From CAWHJB01 sp963698715 (GTDB lineage Bacteria; Chloroflexota; Anaerolineae; Anaerolineales; UBA4823), in the NCBI GenBank assembly GCA_963698715.1, contig CAVORW010000006.1, positions 186,001-250,000 of the forward strand: a stretch of 64,000 bases of DNA. Reading direction: 5' to 3'. The translations under genes and the position numbers were made by a program. The notes under the pieces are model-generated. The model searched no databases and was not told the origin of the DNA. It worked only from the letters and a program-made list of their open reading frames with translations. Below are positions 62,034-64,000 of this stretch, piece after piece (the stretch's first letter is position 1; the number at the start of each line of letters is the position of its first letter).

Positions 62034-62590
62034 TAAAGTCTACCTTCCATTAAAACGTAGCCTCTTTGATGTTGTGTGGCCCAACTATTGGCATATACTG
62101 CATTTATGGCAGATAAACCCTGTAAGGCTATGATACAGATATAGGAGCTCATAGCCTGGCGGACAAAGGCTCACTACTATCAAAAAATGTCACCGGACAG
62201 TTTTAGCAACCGAATCACTATCTTTGCATAATAACAGAACGTGAATAGAAAGGCATGGCCAAACTTGTAGTGATATTCTCCGTCAAATCCAGGCTGCTCA
62301 CCGTCGCAACCTGTTGGTTTGGCTTGAAGATCGCCACAAAGCAGGCCAACCTGTTGCCCGGTTGGTGGAACAATTGGCTCGATGAAGTTCTTAAAGTGCA
62401 AAGTTAGCGGGATAGTGAAATTAGAGATAGGATCAGTGCATTATGTCGGGATGATTCATCATCTGTACAGAGTCAGGGGGATAAATTTACATTGTTCCTG
62501 GAATTTTTATCCTTTTTCGAAAGTAGAAAAAAATAAGGGCATTAAATCAAAAGAGCACCTGCCAGGTGCTACTTTAATTTAATCAAATAG
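62034..62590. other. Gene-poor stretch with a hairpin and a possible gene remnant
   Basis: A perfect 9-bp hairpin AGGCTATGA (62125-62133) / TCATAGCCT (62149-62157) with 15-nt loop may be a terminator or mark. A + frame at 62245-62385 reads SDILRQIQAAHRRNLLVWLEDRHKAG-like codons to a TGA, starting without a start codon; it looks like the C-terminal end of a lost gene. Other short frames have no support. Confidence 0.4.
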
Positions 62591-62664
62591 CTCCTCGAGG
62601 AGGAACTCGAACCTCCAACCTAGCGGTTAACAGCCGCCCGCTCTGCCTATTGAGCTATCGAGGA
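62591..62664 (-). tRNA. tRNA-Asn (GUU anticodon)
   Basis: 74 nt on the minus strand: acceptor TCCTCGA with TCGAGGA, D-arm, anticodon stem-loop CTGTTAACC with anticodon GTT, and T-arm GGAGG TTCGAGT CCTCC. CCA not encoded. tRNA genes are frequent attachment sites, but no integrase is present. Confidence 0.95.
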
Positions 62665-62873
62665 ATAGAACGACCCGGATTATAAACTCAAGCCGGATCA
62701 GTGTCAAGGCGTGTGGAATCCGATCGCGAACACACCAGCACTGCCTATTTTTTAGCTTTGCTTGTAGATACGCTCAGCAGTCAAACGCTGACTGTATACC
62801 TGTCAGTTTTGAAGGTTGTTTCTATATCCTACAAATTCTGACTAACTTGTTAGGTCATTCAGGGGGCTTTGGT

Positions 62874-62902
62874 TTGACTCGACTATGGCTAGCAAGTATA
62901 AT
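62874..62902 (+). promoter_or_regulatory. Promoter of the DUF4388 gene
   Basis: -35 TTGACT (62874-62879), 17-bp spacer, -10 TATAAT (62897-62902), about 50 bases before ATG 62956. Confidence 0.85.
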
Positions 62903-62955
62903 CTTCAAGTCTTAAAAATTTTTCAAACTTTCTACAAGTTTCTGTTGAGGCCTGT

Positions 62956-63783
62956 ATGGCGCTTAAGGGCAATTTACGCGATTTCACCATAACGCAACTC
63001 TTAAATTTAATTAATTTGGCCCGAAAAACAGGAACATTGATGGTTGAAGGGCCGAATGAAAAAATCTGGGTCAGCTTCAAGGAAGGCCGGCTGGCCTATG
63101 CCCAGGTTGGGCAAGAGGACAACAGCCTGGCAACAATCTTGTTTAAGGCTAAGAAAATCTCTGCTGGACAGCATAAAGCAATTAAGGCGCGGGCCGGATC
63201 AATGAGTGATAAAGAGCTGGGGCTGCTGCTGATTAACGCCAACTACATCAGCCAGCAGGATATTCTCAATTCCCTACAAATGCATTTTATTGGGACAGTC
63301 AATCGTTTATTTTCTTGGGTTGAGGGTTTCTTCAGGTTTGAGAACGAACTTTTACCTCCAGATGACAAAATCACTGTCCGGATCAGCCTGGAAAACATCA
63401 TTATCGAGGGTTCCCGCCGGCTGCGAGAGTTAGAGCAGTTAAAGGATGAGATCCCCAGCCTCGATATGGCTCTGAAATTTACCGACCGGCCTGGCACCAA
63501 TATCCGCAATGTCAATTTAAGTGTCGAAGAATGGCGGGTAGTTTCTTATATCAACCCAAAGAACAGTATGCACCAGATCGCGCGCGCGACCAAATTGAAC
63601 GATCTGGAAATTCGTAAAATCGTCTATGGCCTTATACAGGCTGGTCTGGTGGAGATCATTCGGCCGACCGGTGCTCCACGTCCTGCCCCGCGTACACCAC
63701 CCAGAGTACCTGTTACCCAGGAAAATAAAGAAGAACAGAAGTCGTTGATCAACCGTCTAATCCAGCGGATCCGCTCTCTTTAA
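62956..63783 (+). CDS. DUF4388 (PATAN-like) domain protein
   Basis: 275 residues. The N-terminal DUF4388 domain (about 1-100: ALKGNLRDFTITQLLNLINLARKTGTLMVEGP ... WVSFKEGRLAYAQ) is found in two-component and gliding/GTPase-linked proteins. About 200-245 is a small helical, winged-helix-like part (VSYINPKNSMHQIARATKLN), and a Pro/Arg-rich tail ends in a basic helix. Starts behind the 62874 promoter; the small GTPase gene follows in 51 bases. Confidence 0.85.
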   Translation: MALKGNLRDFTITQLLNLINLARKTGTLMVEGPNEKIWVSFKEGRLAYAQVGQEDNSLATILFKAKKISAGQHKAIKARAGSMSDKELGLLLINANYISQQDILNSLQMHFIGTVNRLFSWVEGFFRFENELLPPDDKITVRISLENIIIEGSRRLRELEQLKDEIPSLDMALKFTDRPGTNIRNVNLSVEEWRVVSYINPKNSMHQIARATKLNDLEIRKIVYGLIQAGLVEIIRPTGAPRPAPRTPPRVPVTQENKEEQKSLINRLIQRIRSL

Positions 63784-63834
63784 CGGATCAGGCCACTGGC
63801 CGCAAGCTAACAAAGACGATAAGGACTGCATCTT

Positions 63835-64000
63835 ATGCAAACGGTAAAAATGGTGGTTACAGGTCCCTTCAATGCTGGTAAAACCGAATTTATTCGTTCG
63901 GTCAGTGAAATTGATGTGGTCTCCACAGAGCGCAAGATAACATCTGAAGCCGAGAGGATCAAGCAGTCCACGACGGTAGCGATGGATTTTGGTCGTATCA
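63835..64000 (+). CDS. Small GTPase of the MglA/Cvn-like group, N-terminal part (cut by window edge)
   Basis: ATG 63835 opens a frame, MQTVKMVVTGPFNAGKTEFIRS, with Walker A GPFNAGKT, then a region with TTVAMDFGRI where Thr/Asp fit switch motifs. In many bacteria such GTPases follow DUF4388 or roadblock proteins and act in polarity or membrane localisation. Only 55 codons are in the window, so the family call is limited. Confidence 0.8.
   Translation, partial: MQTVKMVVTGPFNAGKTEFIRSVSEIDVVSTERKITSEAERIKQSTTVAMDFGRI

Noticed and set aside
62180..62401. 73-codon minus-strand frame
   Set aside because: No domain, no ribosome-binding site; antisense to the coding-like scrap at 62245-62385.
1..64000. 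CRISPR array, prophage, integrase or toxin-antitoxin system
   Set aside because: No regularly spaced direct repeats, phage structural genes or recognised TA pair seen on either strand.

Overview
The window reads as a piece of chromosome from a bacterium of the phylum Chloroflexota, most likely class Anaerolineae. This is an inference from gene content; no 16S gene is present. Pointers are coenzyme F420 biosynthesis with a stand-alone nitroreductase, lipoproteins with Thr/Pro-rich linkers, GAF-rich histidine kinases, DUF1361, DUF1385 and DUF4388 proteins, and a TtuA/TtuB-like tRNA 2-thiolation pair typical of thermophiles. A selenocysteine tRNA shows that UGA can be recoded in this organism.

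Layout. 1-2.8 kb: end of gap, then pgk and tpiA (lower glycolysis), with a long hairpin between gap and pgk, followed by a small membrane HExxH protein. 4.1-16.3 kb: an exopolysaccharide / cell-surface glycan block on the + strand: a NusG-family specialised elongation factor, GDP-mannose dehydratase, Wzz/BY-kinase, a flippase-like LPG-synthase-type membrane protein, a low-molecular-weight tyrosine phosphatase, two GT-C-type membrane glycosyltransferases and a glycosidase-like lipoprotein. A complete ISKra4-like insertion sequence (22-bp inverted repeats, 9-bp target duplication, transposase split by a frameshift) sits inside this block. 16.4-19.9 kb (- strand): a frameshifted S41 protease lipoprotein, a PhaR-type regulator and a phasin-like protein with a consensus promoter overlapped by palindromes.

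20.0-31.9 kb: about 12 kb of co-directional - strand genes ending at a perfect 43-nt palindromic terminator. In transcription order: FAD subunit and fused FeS/Mo subunit of a molybdenum hydroxylase, a dual-specificity-type phosphatase, SsnA-type amidohydrolase, F420:NADP reductase, CofE, a 2H phosphoesterase, a pyrophosphatase-like/nitroreductase fusion, CofD, CofC and an F420-type LLM oxidoreductase. It makes F420, reduces it and uses it, coupled to a purine/heterocycle hydroxylase module. A structured leader lies before its first gene.

32-44 kb (+): DUF1361 protein, M20 peptidase, WecB, DUF1385 protein, WD40 lipoprotein, YjbQ (-), an alpha/beta-hydrolase-CoA-ligase fusion, an alpha/beta hydrolase, TtuB, TtuA and a VUT/YhhQ transporter with a possible riboswitch-like leader. 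44-64 kb: glnA (-), a zincin-like protein, selC, M50 protease, DHH phosphoesterase, LysM lipoprotein (-), TPR protein, a 1295-residue sensor kinase, FmdB protein, a MerR regulator with its operator, DUF1643, a methyltransferase behind a TetR-type operator, a decayed TetR gene, LysE, HIT, a short P-loop kinase, tRNA-Asn (-), DUF4388 protein and the start of a small GTPase.

The least explained items are the pyrophosphatase-like/nitroreductase fusion with a lost metal-binding Asp, a two-copy structured element (38638-38773 and 46930-47058) with a compensatory base-pair change, the candidate RNA leaders before the molybdenum hydroxylase and the VUT transporter, and the decayed TetR gene beside an intact TetR-type operator.
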